Source: Streptomyces viridochromogenes
GTDB lineage: Bacteria; Actinomycetota; Actinomycetes; Streptomycetales; Streptomycetaceae
Length of the DNA stretch: 64,000 nt
Direction: 5' to 3'
Assembly: GCF_001270495.1 (NCBI RefSeq)
Contig: NZ_LGUR01000117.1
Coordinates: 62,001-126,000 of the forward strand
The notes under the pieces were generated by a model, which saw nothing but the letters and a program-made list of their open reading frames with translations, searched no databases and was not told the origin of the DNA. Shown one piece after another: positions 41,629 to 50,932 of this stretch. The number at the start of each line of letters is the position of its first letter. Position 1 is the first letter of the stretch. The translations under genes and the position numbers were made by a program.

Positions 41629-42204
41629 ATGGACACCGGTAACGAACCCACCGTACCGGCCGAACCCCCAGAGGACGGCCCGGACACGGGCACCCCCACC
41701 CCCAGCGGCCCCGCCGACCCCCACGGCCTCCGCATGCGCGACGGCCGCCACCGCTTCGCACGCAACCCCGCCCGAGCCGCCCTCGACGCCCGCGCCGCCG
41801 AACTCCGCGCCCAGGGCTGGACCTACCAGCGCATCGCCGACGAACTCGGCTACGCCACCAAGACCGGCGCCCTCGACGCCGTACGCCGCGCCGTACGCGA
41901 GGTCGTCCAGGGTCCGGCCGAGCGGCTCGTCGCGCTGCACATCGAGCGCCTGGAGACCCTGTACGAGAGGGCGCTGGCAGTAGCCGAGCGGCAACACGTC
42001 GTCGTCTCTCACGGCAAGATCATGTACGGCGAGGACGGCAACCCCCTCATCGACTCCGGGCCCGAGCTCGCCGCGCTCCGCGAAGCGAGGACCACGCTCG
42101 AATCGTTCTGGAAGCTGGCCGGCATCGCCAGGCCGGACAAGGTCGAGCACTCCGGCGGCGTCACCTACCAGGTTGTCGGCATCCAGCCCGAGGACGTCGT
42201 GTGA
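41629..42204 (+). CDS. Terminase small subunit
   Basis: 191 aa from ATG 41629. Disordered start, then a helix-turn-helix DNA-recognition part (LRAQGWTYQRIADELGYAT) and a long oligomerising helix (RLVALHIERLETLYERALAV). It sits directly before the large subunit, as is usual. It would recognise the packaging site on phage DNA. Confidence 0.8.
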   Translation: MDTGNEPTVPAEPPEDGPDTGTPTPSGPADPHGLRMRDGRHRFARNPARAALDARAAELRAQGWTYQRIADELGYATKTGALDAVRRAVREVVQGPAERLVALHIERLETLYERALAVAERQHVVVSHGKIMYGEDGNPLIDSGPELAALREARTTLESFWKLAGIARPDKVEHSGGVTYQVVGIQPEDVV

Positions 42205-43520
42205 CAACCGCCGTCGTCCGGTTCGAACCGCGCGGCGCCAACGTCGACCTCCTCAAATGCCGGGACGCCGAAGTCGCGGCAGTCGGCCGCGCCGGCACCG
42301 GCAAGACCCTCGCAGCCTGTTGGAAGATGCACCTCGCCGCCATGCAGGTGCCGAACCTGCGCGGGTTGATGCTCCGCGCCACACATATCTCGCTGACCTC
42401 GACCACCCTGGTCACCTTCCAACGCCAGGTGGCCGCACAGGCGTTGGCTGACGGCAGCGTCCGCTGGTTCGGCGGCTCCAGCAAGGACCCCGCCGCGTTC
42501 CGCTACGCCAACGGATCCACCATCCTGGTGGCCGGCGGCGACCGCCCGGAGAAGTTCCTCTCAGCCGAACTGGACCGCATCTTCGTCGACGAGGCCGTGG
42601 AGATCAGCCTCGACCTGTACGAGACGCTCATCAGCCGCCTGCGCGGCTCGGCGAAGACGTACAAGCAGATCCTGCTGTCGACCAACCCCTCGCACCCAAG
42701 CCACTGGATCAAACGCAGAGCGGACGCCGGAACCCTCCGGATGATCACCTCGACGCACCGGGACAACCCGTACTACGTCGACCGCGAAGGCTCCTACACA
42801 GAGGCCGGCCGCGAGTACATGGAGAAGCTCGACGCGCTCACCGGGGCGCGGCGGCTGCGCCTGCGCGATGGGTTGTGGGTGGCGTCAGAGGGCGTCGTCT
42901 TCGAGGGCTGGGACGACAGCATCCACATGATCGACCGCTTCGATGTGCCGCCCGATTGGACGCGCTGGTGGTCGATCGACCTGGGGTATACGAACCCCTT
43001 CTGCTGGCAGGACTGGCGCGAAGACCCTGACGGCCGTCTCTACTTGGTCCGTGAGATCTACATGACGAAGCGGCTGGCCGAGGACCACGCCAAGCAGATC
43101 CTGGAGATCATGCGGCAGAACCCGGACGAGCCGCAGCCACGCGCCATCATCACTGACCACGATGCCGAGGACCGGGCCACGCTGGAGAAGCACCTCGGCA
43201 TGGGCACCATCGCGGCGAAGAAGACCGTGTCCGACGGCATCCAAGCCGTCCAGTCCCGCCTCAAGACGCAAGGCGACGGCAAGCCGCGGCTGTTCATCAT
43301 GCGCGGAGGCCTGGTCGAGGAGGACAAGGATCTCCTCGGGTCGGGCCGGCCGACGCGGACGTCGGAGGAGATCCCTGGCTATGTATGGGCGGTGAAGCCG
43401 GGGAGCGGCGCGGGACTGAAGGAGGAGCCTGTGAAACAGAACGACCATGGGTGCGACGCGCTCAGGTACATGGTGGCGGCCCGGGATCTGGTGGGCCGGA
43501 CAAGGGTGAGGTGGCTGTGA
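42201..43520 (+). CDS. Terminase large subunit
   Basis: 439 aa from GTG 42201 (GTGA overlap). ATPase: Walker A GRAGTGKT (29-36), Walker B RIFVDEA. Nuclease: SIDLGYTNPFCW, IITDHDAEDR and DHGCDALRY give the three acidic residues of the RNase H-like domain. It resembles the Terminase_3/PBSX type. It pumps DNA into the head and cuts it. Confidence 0.93.
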   Translation: MTTAVVRFEPRGANVDLLKCRDAEVAAVGRAGTGKTLAACWKMHLAAMQVPNLRGLMLRATHISLTSTTLVTFQRQVAAQALADGSVRWFGGSSKDPAAFRYANGSTILVAGGDRPEKFLSAELDRIFVDEAVEISLDLYETLISRLRGSAKTYKQILLSTNPSHPSHWIKRRADAGTLRMITSTHRDNPYYVDREGSYTEAGREYMEKLDALTGARRLRLRDGLWVASEGVVFEGWDDSIHMIDRFDVPPDWTRWWSIDLGYTNPFCWQDWREDPDGRLYLVREIYMTKRLAEDHAKQILEIMRQNPDEPQPRAIITDHDAEDRATLEKHLGMGTIAAKKTVSDGIQAVQSRLKTQGDGKPRLFIMRGGLVEEDKDLLGSGRPTRTSEEIPGYVWAVKPGSGAGLKEEPVKQNDHGCDALRYMVAARDLVGRTRVRWL

Positions 43521-43693
43521 GGATGCGGAAGATCAGACTTTCAGAACTGAAAAATCTCCTGTCACCATCCCTGTTGACAGGAGGATTTACACTCATCTCA
43601 GTTGGCGTCGGGAATATCTTCGGCGTCGGGGCCGGAATGATCACCGCCGGGGCCGCGATGGTCCTCCTGGGGGCACCGATCGTCCGCGACTGA
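43517..43693 (+). CDS. Small membrane protein with atypical base composition
   Basis: 58 aa from GTG 43517 (overlap; ATG 43523 also possible). Hydrophobic segments FTLISVGVGNIFGVGAGM and ITAGAAMVLLGAPIV. The first half uses codons rare in the neighbours (AGA, CTT, AAA, AAT, TTT, ACA) and contains a 9-bp inverted repeat (CTCCTGTCA 43556-43564, TGACAGGAG 43575-43583). It looks like a recent insertion between terminase and portal. Function unknown. Confidence 0.55.
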   Translation: MRMRKIRLSELKNLLSPSLLTGGFTLISVGVGNIFGVGAGMITAGAAMVLLGAPIVRD

Positions 43694-43704
43694 GAGGAGG
43701 GGCG

Positions 43705-45321
43705 GTGGCCAGACGCAGCATCGCCGACGCCCTCTTCAACCGGTCGACCACCAACACCCCCGTCCCCTTCGCCTCCCGCGCCCAGTCCTACGGCGGCCTG
43801 TTCGGCAGCAACCGCAGCGCCGAAGGCCAGATGCGCGCCATGTCCGCCGTGGGCACGCTCTTCGCGATCGTCGACAGGACGTCCAACGCCACCGCCCTCG
43901 TCGACTGGAAGCTCTACCGCAAGGCGAAGAGCGGCCGCGACGAGGACCGCATCGAGGTCACCAGCCACGCCGCGTTGGACCTGTGGAACAAGCCCAACCC
44001 GTTCATGCCGCGGCAGGAGTTCGTCGAGTCCAGCACCCAGCATTACGACCTCACCGGCGAAACCTGGTGGGTCATCGCCCGCGCACCGGGCTTCAAGCTG
44101 CCGCTGGAGATGTGGCCCGTCCGCCCCGACCGCATCACCCCCCAGCCCGACCCCGAGCGCTTCCTGAAGGGCTACGTGTACACCGGCCCCGACGGGCAGC
44201 AGATCCCCCTCGAACTCGACGAGGTCATCCAGCTGCGCCGGCCGAATCCCTTGGACCCGTACCGCGGGTTGAGTCCGGTGCTGTCGATCCTCCCCGACCT
44301 CGACACCAGCCGGTACGCCGCCGAGTGGAGCCGCGCCTTCTTCATCAACTCGGCTCAGCCGGGCGGGATCATCGAGGTCCCGCAGGCCCTCTCCGACCCT
44401 GAGTTCGACGAACTGAGGGCGCGCTGGAACGAGCAGCACAAGGGCGTCGGGAACGCGCACAAGGTCGCGATCCTGGAGCACGGCAAGTGGGTCGACCGAA
44501 CCATCAGCCAGCGCGACATGCAGTTCGTCGAACTGCGGGGTGCGACAGCTGACCGGGTGCGTGAGGCGTACGGCATCAGCAAGTCCGCGATCGGTGACTT
44601 CGAGGACATCAACCGGGCCTCCGCGCTCGCCGCGAAGGCGTGGTTCGCGGAGCAGCAGACGATTCCCCGCCTGGAACGCATCAAGGCCGCGCTCAACTTC
44701 GAGCTCCTGCCCATGTTCGGCGCCACCGCCGCGGGCCTGGAGTTCGACTACGACAACCCCACCCCGCCGGATCCGGAGCAGGAAGCAGCGACCCTCACCG
44801 CCCGAGTGAACGCCGCCGCCGCGCTGATCGAGGCGGGCGCGTACGGGCCGGCCGCGCTGGAGGCGTTCGAGCTGCCGCAGATCCAGTTCGGGACGCCGGG
44901 CGCGGACCCGGACAAGGAGCTGCTGATCAAGTTGGTGACGCGGGCTCCGCTGTTGGCGCCGACGATTCTGCCGATGCTCGGCTTCGACATGCCGACGGCC
45001 CCCGCTGCTCCGGCTCCCGCTGCGCCTGCTGTGCCACTGGAGGGCGAGCCCGCGAATGCGTGGCGGGAGCTGGTGTCCGGTCTCGCCGGCGGCGATGGTC
45101 CGGACGTTGAGGCGGCGATGCGGTGGGAGGCCGTCGCGGAGATCGACGACAACACGTGCGATCCGTGCCGCGAGAACGACGGGCAGGTCTACCGCAACCG
45201 GGCCGCGGCCTACAAGGACTACCCCGGCGGCTCCGGCTACGTGCACTGCGTGGGTGCGGAGTTCGGCAACGAGTGCAGGTGCCGCGTGGTCAAGCGCGGC
45301 CGGAAGGGAGAAGGGTCCTGA
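43705..45321 (+). CDS. Portal protein with C-terminal MuF-like segment
   Basis: 538 aa from GTG 43705 after GAGGAGG. Residues about 1-400 match the HK97-type portal (VRPDRITPQPDPE, RRPNPLDPYRGLSPVLSIL, ISKSAIGDFEDINRASALAA). After an Ala/Pro linker the C-terminal 70 residues read IDDNTCDPCRENDGQVY and GNECRCRVVKRG, typical of the end of Mu gpF/SPP1 gp7-like head proteins. Portal rings form the DNA gate; the MuF-like end is normally a separate protein. Confidence 0.88.
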   Translation: MARRSIADALFNRSTTNTPVPFASRAQSYGGLFGSNRSAEGQMRAMSAVGTLFAIVDRTSNATALVDWKLYRKAKSGRDEDRIEVTSHAALDLWNKPNPFMPRQEFVESSTQHYDLTGETWWVIARAPGFKLPLEMWPVRPDRITPQPDPERFLKGYVYTGPDGQQIPLELDEVIQLRRPNPLDPYRGLSPVLSILPDLDTSRYAAEWSRAFFINSAQPGGIIEVPQALSDPEFDELRARWNEQHKGVGNAHKVAILEHGKWVDRTISQRDMQFVELRGATADRVREAYGISKSAIGDFEDINRASALAAKAWFAEQQTIPRLERIKAALNFELLPMFGATAAGLEFDYDNPTPPDPEQEAATLTARVNAAAALIEAGAYGPAALEAFELPQIQFGTPGADPDKELLIKLVTRAPLLAPTILPMLGFDMPTAPAAPAPAAPAVPLEGEPANAWRELVSGLAGGDGPDVEAAMRWEAVAEIDDNTCDPCRENDGQVYRNRAAAYKDYPGGSGYVHCVGAEFGNECRCRVVKRGRKGEGS

Positions 45322-46364
45322 TGCCGTTCATCGACCTGCCGGACCGTATCCCCGGCGTCCGCGCACAGGCCAGTAGCGACCGGCCCTGGTACCGCATCAC
45401 CAACCAGGCCGCCGACGAGGCGGAAGTGATGCTCTACGACGAGGTCGGAGGCTGGCTCGGCGCCACGGCGGACGAGTTCATCAACGACCTGCGCGGCATC
45501 ACCGCGTCGAAGATCCTCCTCAGAGTTAACAGCCCTGGCGGCTCGGTGACAGAGGGAATCGCGATCGCCAACGCGCTGCGCTCCCACCCCGCGAGCGTCA
45601 CGGTCCAGGTCGACGGAGTTGCGGCGAGCATCGCCTCGGTCATCGCGATGGCTGGCGATCGCGTGCGGATGATGCCGAACGCGCTCTTGATGGTGCACGA
45701 GGCCAGTGGACTTTGTGTCGGGGAAGCAGCCGACATGATCAAGATGGCTGAGCTCCTCGACAAGATCTCGGACAACATCGCCGGCGCCTACGCGGCACGT
45801 GCGGGCGGCACCGAGGCCGAGTGGCGACAGGTCATGAAGAACGAGACCTGGTACCGAGGCGAAGAAGCCGTCGCGGCTGGCCTGGCGGACGAGTACGTGT
45901 CGGTGCCCAAGCGTGGCGACGAGCCCGCAGAGCCGGAGATGCGGAAGGCCTTCGACCTCACGGCGTACGGCTACAAGGGCCCGCGCCGCGAGGAGCCCAA
46001 GCCTGCTCCGCCCCCGGTTGCGCCCGAAGCGGTCGAGCTGACGCTGGAGACGGCGACGCTCAGCGAGGACATCCGGTCCCTGATCGGCGAGGAAGTCGCC
46101 GCCCAGCTGCGTGCCGCGGTCGGTGAGCCCGGGCTGGAAGAGCCCGCCGTGTCCGCCCCCGCGGAGCCGCCCGTCGTGGAACCGGCCCCCGAGTCCAAGG
46201 CGCACACCGAGCCCCCAGCCGAGCCCGTGGTCCCGGCCGCCGAACCCGAAGACCCGTGGGCGGCGATGGTCGCCCACCTGACCCAGGACGAGCCCGACGC
46301 GTGGTCGGTGCTGGTCTCCAACCTCACCACCACGGCGTCGTCCAGCGCGGCGACGGAAGCCTGA
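45321..46364 (+). CDS. Prohead protease, ClpP/S14 type, with scaffold-like tail
   Basis: 347 aa from ATG 45321 (TGATG overlap). ClpP fold: NSPGGSV (70-76) oxyanion loop, Ser103 in DGVAASIASV, His126 in LMVHEASG. Residues about 225-347 are acidic, Pro-rich and probably act as scaffold (EPPAEPVVPAAEPEDPW). The enzyme would trim scaffold and capsid during head maturation. Confidence 0.9.
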   Translation: MPFIDLPDRIPGVRAQASSDRPWYRITNQAADEAEVMLYDEVGGWLGATADEFINDLRGITASKILLRVNSPGGSVTEGIAIANALRSHPASVTVQVDGVAASIASVIAMAGDRVRMMPNALLMVHEASGLCVGEAADMIKMAELLDKISDNIAGAYAARAGGTEAEWRQVMKNETWYRGEEAVAAGLADEYVSVPKRGDEPAEPEMRKAFDLTAYGYKGPRREEPKPAPPPVAPEAVELTLETATLSEDIRSLIGEEVAAQLRAAVGEPGLEEPAVSAPAEPPVVEPAPESKAHTEPPAEPVVPAAEPEDPWAAMVAHLTQDEPDAWSVLVSNLTTTASSSAATEA

Positions 46365-46375
46365 AGGAGGCACCA

Positions 46376-47758
46376 GTGGCACCCACTCTGACCTCGCCGC
46401 GCAACAGCGACGAGCTGGCGGAAATGCTCGCCGACCCGGCGCGCGCCAAGCAGATCATGGAGACGCCGAAGGCACTCGCGGACTTCATCGACGAGTACGC
46501 CAACCGGCAGCAGGGCGACGGCACCGAACTGCAGCGGCAGATCGACGAGGGCGTCCAGCGCGGCCTTGCGAACATGCTCCGCGACAACGACGAGAAGGCC
46601 GACCGGAGTTCCGTCCAGGACTCCATCAGGCGGCTCAACCTCGACCCGCAGACCCGCCCGGCCAACATGCTGACCTCGCACAAGCAGGCCACCGCATACA
46701 ACCCGAAGGCTGTCGGGTCCGCGCTGGACGGCAAGTTCGAGAACGCGGCGGACTACTTCCGGCACGCCTGGCACCTCAACCGGGACCCGCAGGCCCGGGC
46801 GAAGATGGACGGGATCCGCAACGCGTACTCCAGCGTGGTCCCGGCCGACGGCGGGTTCCTGGTCCCGGAGACTCTGCGCTCGCAGCTGCTTCAGATCGCG
46901 CTGGAGTCGTCCGTCGTCCGCTCCCGCGCCACCGTCGTCCCGATGGAGACGGCCCGCGTCCCCTTCCCGATGATCGACAGCACCACCAACGTGGGCTCCG
47001 TCTTCGGCGGCATGATCGGCTACTGGGGTGAGGAAGGCGCCGCCCTCGTCGAGTCCAACCCGAAGTTCGGCCGCGCCGAGCTCGACGCGAAGAAGCTCAC
47101 CGGCTTCGCTCTCGTCCCCAACGAGCTGCTCCAGGACAGCCTGATCTCCTTCTCGGCGCTCATCGAGACCCTCTGGCCGATGGCGCTGGCGTTCTTCGAG
47201 GACGTCGCCTTCATGTCCGGGTCGGGCACCGGCGAACCGCTCGGCTTCCTCGGCGGCGAGAACCCTGCTGGCATCGCCGTCCCCAAGGAGTCCGGGCAGA
47301 CCGCGGACACGATCGTCCTCGAAAACGTCATCAAGATGTACAGCAGGATGCTGCCCAGCTCGCTCGCTCGCGGCATCTGGGTGTGCTCCCCGGAGGCCAT
47401 CCCCGAGCTGTACACGATGGCCCTCTCCGTGGGCACCGGCGGCGGCCCGGTCATGCTCACCAACGTCGCTGGTCCCGCGCCGATGACCATCTTCGGCCGG
47501 CCGCTGGTCGTGTCGGAGAAGGCCGGGCGTCTCGGCGACCGCTCCGACCTGTCGTTCGTGGACCTCTCCTACTACCTCGTCGGCGACCGCCAGCAGATGA
47601 CCGCCGCATCCTCGACCGAGTACAAGTTCGGCGAGGACAAGACCGCCTACCGCATCATCCAGCGCGTCGACGGCCGCCCCTGGCTCCAGTCCGCCATCAC
47701 CCCCGCCAACGACGGCCCGTCCCTGTCGCCGTTCGTCGAGATCGCCGAGCGCGCGTAA
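46376..47758 (+). CDS. Major capsid protein, HK97 fold
   Basis: 460 aa from GTG 46376 after GGAGG. A helical N-terminal delta-domain region (about 1-110) precedes the HK97-like core: GGFLVPETLRSQLLQIALES, GYWGEEGAALVESNPKFGRA, LLQDSLISFSALIET, FMSGSGTGEPLGFLGG. The delta region is likely removed by the upstream protease. Confidence 0.92.
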   Translation: MAPTLTSPRNSDELAEMLADPARAKQIMETPKALADFIDEYANRQQGDGTELQRQIDEGVQRGLANMLRDNDEKADRSSVQDSIRRLNLDPQTRPANMLTSHKQATAYNPKAVGSALDGKFENAADYFRHAWHLNRDPQARAKMDGIRNAYSSVVPADGGFLVPETLRSQLLQIALESSVVRSRATVVPMETARVPFPMIDSTTNVGSVFGGMIGYWGEEGAALVESNPKFGRAELDAKKLTGFALVPNELLQDSLISFSALIETLWPMALAFFEDVAFMSGSGTGEPLGFLGGENPAGIAVPKESGQTADTIVLENVIKMYSRMLPSSLARGIWVCSPEAIPELYTMALSVGTGGGPVMLTNVAGPAPMTIFGRPLVVSEKAGRLGDRSDLSFVDLSYYLVGDRQQMTAASSTEYKFGEDKTAYRIIQRVDGRPWLQSAITPANDGPSLSPFVEIAERA

Positions 47759-47857
47759 CCCCCCGGCCGACGCCGGCAATCAACCCCCGGCGTCGGCTTC
47801 TACCCGGGCCGGCAGTGTCGCCCCGGCAGGGCATCACCAGACGAAAGGACAAGGCTC

Positions 47858-48364
47858 GTGGCACAGGATGGCCTGGGCAGGCTCTTCGACATCAGCACTG
47901 CGTTCGTTCCGACGGACGCGGTCGCGGGTGCGATCACCGGCAAGCGAGTGTCCCTGCGGAACGCGGGCGGCTGCACGATCGTCGTGCAGACTTCCGGCGG
48001 CAGCACGGACATTACCGACGTCGACCTGCAGCAGCACACCGCAGCGTCGGGCGGCACCACCGCCGACCTCGACGTGATCACCTACTACTACAGCAAGTCC
48101 GAGACGACCCTCGACGGCGACGAGACGTGGACCCGCAGCACGCAGGCTGCAGCCTCAGAGATCACCAACGTGGGCGCTGCATCGGAGGAGCTCCTTCTCG
48201 TCATCGAGGTCGACGCCCGGCAGTTGTCCGACGGCTACAGCTATATCAGCCTCGACATCCCGGACCTTGGCACCAACGGCACCCGCTTCTGCTCCGGCCT
48301 GTACCTGCTGCGGGACCTCGCGGTGCAGCGCACGCCGGCCAACCTCGTCGCCCCGCTGAGCTGA
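47858..48364 (+). CDS. Virion structural protein (head decoration candidate)
   Basis: 168 aa from GTG 47858, after GAAAGGAC. Beta-rich (SLRNAGGCTIVVQTSGGSTD, ADLDVITYYYSKSETTL). Position right after the capsid suggests decoration or stabilisation. The 99-nt gap before it contains Gly/Pro-coding-like sequence but no gene. Confidence 0.6.
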   Translation: MAQDGLGRLFDISTAFVPTDAVAGAITGKRVSLRNAGGCTIVVQTSGGSTDITDVDLQQHTAASGGTTADLDVITYYYSKSETTLDGDETWTRSTQAAASEITNVGAASEELLLVIEVDARQLSDGYSYISLDIPDLGTNGTRFCSGLYLLRDLAVQRTPANLVAPLS

Positions 48365-48376
48365 GGAGCCTGACTC

Positions 48377-48823
48377 ATGAGCACCCTGATTCAGGGCAAC
48401 GAAGTACGGGCGCTGATGCTCGGGCGTGGACCGGTGTCTACGGCGACGGGCACGCTCGACGAGGACGTCACCCCGACGCTGTTCACGGTCGCGGGCGGCG
48501 AGGTGCTGATCACCGCCCTGTGGGCGAAGGTGACCACGGCGATCACCGTGGCGAACACGGTGACGATCCAGGCCAACCCCACCACGGGGGACACCGCCGC
48601 GATCGTTGCGGGCGACCTTGGTACCACGGACACCGCGGCCGGGACGGTTCTCGGCTGGGAGCCGGACAGTGCCGCGTTCACCCGCAACGGGCCGCCGGCC
48701 TCGGCTGTGGTGTCGACCGGCACCGTCGAGATCGACTCGAACGGGACCAACGTGGACGGCGCGATGACCGTGTACTGCACGTGGGTGCCGCTGACCAACG
48801 GCGCAACGCTGGTGGCTGGCTGA
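48377..48823 (+). CDS. Virion structural protein, beta-rich
   Basis: 148 aa from ATG 48377 after GAGGAG. Thr/Ala/Val-rich beta protein (TLFTVAGGEVLITALWAKVT, TVTIQANPTTGDTAAIVAGD). Likely a second head decoration or fibre-like protein, by position. Confidence 0.55.
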   Translation: MSTLIQGNEVRALMLGRGPVSTATGTLDEDVTPTLFTVAGGEVLITALWAKVTTAITVANTVTIQANPTTGDTAAIVAGDLGTTDTAAGTVLGWEPDSAAFTRNGPPASAVVSTGTVEIDSNGTNVDGAMTVYCTWVPLTNGATLVAG

Positions 48824-48824
48824 C

Positions 48825-49415
48825 ATGGCCGGATGGACGTGTGCAGGCTGCACCACCACCTACTCGGTGGGCGCTCCGCGATGCCCGAACTGCGGCAGCA
48901 CCGAGCGCACCGAGGGCCGCGGCGGGGCTGTGCTGCCGTCGCTGACCGTCGAGTGCGGCAACGGCGCCTGCCCGCACGTGGGGAAGCGGCGGCGGGTGCA
49001 CCTGCGTACGGCCGCCCCTGGAGTGCTGGAAATGCCGCGCCTGGTCTGTGCCGGGTGCGGCCTGGACATGCCGACGGTCACGCCGTGGCCGCCGGTGACC
49101 GGTTCGGAGGAAGACACCATGCCGAAGATCACCGTTCACGGCGGCCCGTCGTACGCCGCCGACATCCCGGCCGAGCCGGAAACGGACGAGGCCGCAGAGG
49201 GGAGTGAGGAGCCATCAGCTGGGAGCAGCTCCGAGACATCCTCGCCGAAGTCCGACAGCACGCCCGAGACGAGCGAGACCGGGACCCGCAAGCCTGCCCG
49301 CAAGACGGCGAGCCGCTCAAAGAAGGCCACGACGGGGAGCTCTACTGCCCCTTCGACGGATGGCGACCAGGAGACCAGTGGGTCGGCTGCTGACACCGAG
49401 GACGCCTCGTCGTGA
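48825..49415 (+). CDS. Zinc-ribbon protein in the head gene cluster
   Basis: 196 aa from ATG 48825. Two zinc ribbons: CAGCTTTYSVGAPRCPNC, and CGNGACPH with LVCAGCGLDM. The C-terminal 100 residues are Ser/Thr/Glu/Lys-rich and disordered. An internal ATG at 49119 (MPKITVHGGPSYAADIP) could start a separate small protein. Possibly a minor head protein. Confidence 0.6.
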   Translation: MAGWTCAGCTTTYSVGAPRCPNCGSTERTEGRGGAVLPSLTVECGNGACPHVGKRRRVHLRTAAPGVLEMPRLVCAGCGLDMPTVTPWPPVTGSEEDTMPKITVHGGPSYAADIPAEPETDEAAEGSEEPSAGSSSETSSPKSDSTPETSETGTRKPARKTASRSKKATTGSSTAPSTDGDQETSGSAADTEDASS

Positions 49416-49822
49416 GCGCCTTCGCGAACCGGGAGCTGTTCAAGGCCACCGGTCTGACCCTGAACAGCTCCACCGACCACGTCACCGCCGGGGTCACGAA
49501 CGCGACCACGGGCCGGACCGGGGCGATCGACATCTCCCGGGTCAGCAATGGCCTGCTGGTCGTGAACGTGTCGAACGCCCCGACCGGTACTGACCCGACG
49601 CTGGCCGTGTTCTTTGAGGTGCTCGACGCAACGGGCACGGTGTGGGTGCAGACCTCGTCGGCGACGTCGATCGGCGGGGCGCTGCTCACGTCGACTGGCT
49701 ACACCTACGGGCAGATCAGTACGGGCTACACCCTGGCGAACGTCGGCCGGATCCGGTGGGCCCTCACCGGCACGACCCCCAGCTTCACCGGGGTGTCCTT
49801 CTCCATCCACGGCCGGCCCTGA
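49412..49822 (+). CDS. Virion structural protein, beta-rich
   Basis: 136 aa from GTG 49412 (GTGA overlap). Beta-sandwich-like (GLLVVNVSNAPTGTDPTLAV, WVQTSSATSIGGALLTSTGY). Its sequence style is like the 47858 and 57569 proteins. Probably a surface protein of the head or connector. Confidence 0.55.
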   Translation: MSAFANRELFKATGLTLNSSTDHVTAGVTNATTGRTGAIDISRVSNGLLVVNVSNAPTGTDPTLAVFFEVLDATGTVWVQTSSATSIGGALLTSTGYTYGQISTGYTLANVGRIRWALTGTTPSFTGVSFSIHGRP

Positions 49823-49860
49823 CCCGCACGACGACGAGACCTGAGAGGAGGTGACGAGAG

Positions 49861-50931
49861 ATGGCGGAACCCGTGTACGCGACGCGTGAGGACGTGCAGC
49901 GCGCCCTCGACAGCAAGCTGACCGCCCGCAATGCCGCGCAGATCGACCGCGCCCTGCAGTCCGCGTCCCGGGACGTCGAGTCGCTGTGCCATCGCGTGTT
50001 CTACCCGCAGACGGCGACACGCTACTTCGACTGGCCGGACTCCCAGTACGGCACGTCGTGGCGGCTGTGGCTCGACGACTCCGAACTCATCTCCGTCACC
50101 ACCCTCTCCTCGGGCGGTACGACGATCGCCGCCTCCGATTTCAACCTGGAGCCCAACCGGTCCGGCCCCCCGTACAGCCGACTGGAGATCGACCTCGGCA
50201 GCTCGGCCGCGTTCGGCGGCGGCAGCACCCACCAGCGGGACATCACCATCACCGGGCTGTGGGGCTACAAGAACGCCGAGACTACGGCCGGCACGCTCGC
50301 GGCGGCCCTGTCCACCACCACAGCAACCACGATCAGCGTGAACGCTGCGGCCGCGGCGGCGCTCGGTGTCGGCTCGGTCATCCGCGTGGATGACGAGCGG
50401 ATGGTCGTGGCGGGCCGCAGCATGGCCGACAGCGGGCAGAACGTCGGCGGGGCTGGGCTGACCGCGCAGGCGAACAGCGTCGCCGTCGCCGTGTCGGACG
50501 GCACCGCGTACTCGGTCGACGAGGTCATCCTCATCGAGTCCGAGCGCATGCTCATCGTCGACATCGCGGGCAACAACCTCACCGTCATCCGCGCGTGGGA
50601 CGGCTCGGTGCTCGCCGCGCACACGGCCGGCGTCGATATCTACGCCTCCCGCACGCTCACCGTCACCCGGGGCGCGCTCGGCACGACCGCGGCCACCCAC
50701 TCCAACGGGGCGTCCGTCGTGCGCTGGGACCCTCCCGGCCTGGTCCGCGACCTCGTGATCGCCGAAGTCATCAACCGGGTCACCAACGAGCAGGCCGGAT
50801 ACGCCCGTACTCGCCGGACCAGCGGTGGTCTCTCCAGCAACGACCAGGCCAAGACCGCCCGGGACCTGCCCGCGCTGCGGGAGCAGACCTACAACGCGTG
50901 CGGCCGCAAGGCCCGGATTCGGAGCGTGTGA
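49861..50931 (+). CDS. Head-tail connector (adaptor) protein
   Basis: 356 aa from ATG 49861 with GAGGAGGTGA upstream. The N-terminal part (YATREDVQRALDSKLTARNA, SASRDVESLCHRVFY) and the C-terminal part (PPGLVRDLVIAEVINRV) match gp6-type adaptors. Residues about 140-285 are an inserted beta region with repeated units (IRVDDERMVVAGR, LIESERMLIVDIAGNNL). It would join portal and tail. Confidence 0.7.
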   Translation: MAEPVYATREDVQRALDSKLTARNAAQIDRALQSASRDVESLCHRVFYPQTATRYFDWPDSQYGTSWRLWLDDSELISVTTLSSGGTTIAASDFNLEPNRSGPPYSRLEIDLGSSAAFGGGSTHQRDITITGLWGYKNAETTAGTLAAALSTTTATTISVNAAAAAALGVGSVIRVDDERMVVAGRSMADSGQNVGGAGLTAQANSVAVAVSDGTAYSVDEVILIESERMLIVDIAGNNLTVIRAWDGSVLAAHTAGVDIYASRTLTVTRGALGTTAATHSNGASVVRWDPPGLVRDLVIAEVINRVTNEQAGYARTRRTSGGLSSNDQAKTARDLPALREQTYNACGRKARIRSV

Positions 50932-50932
50932 C

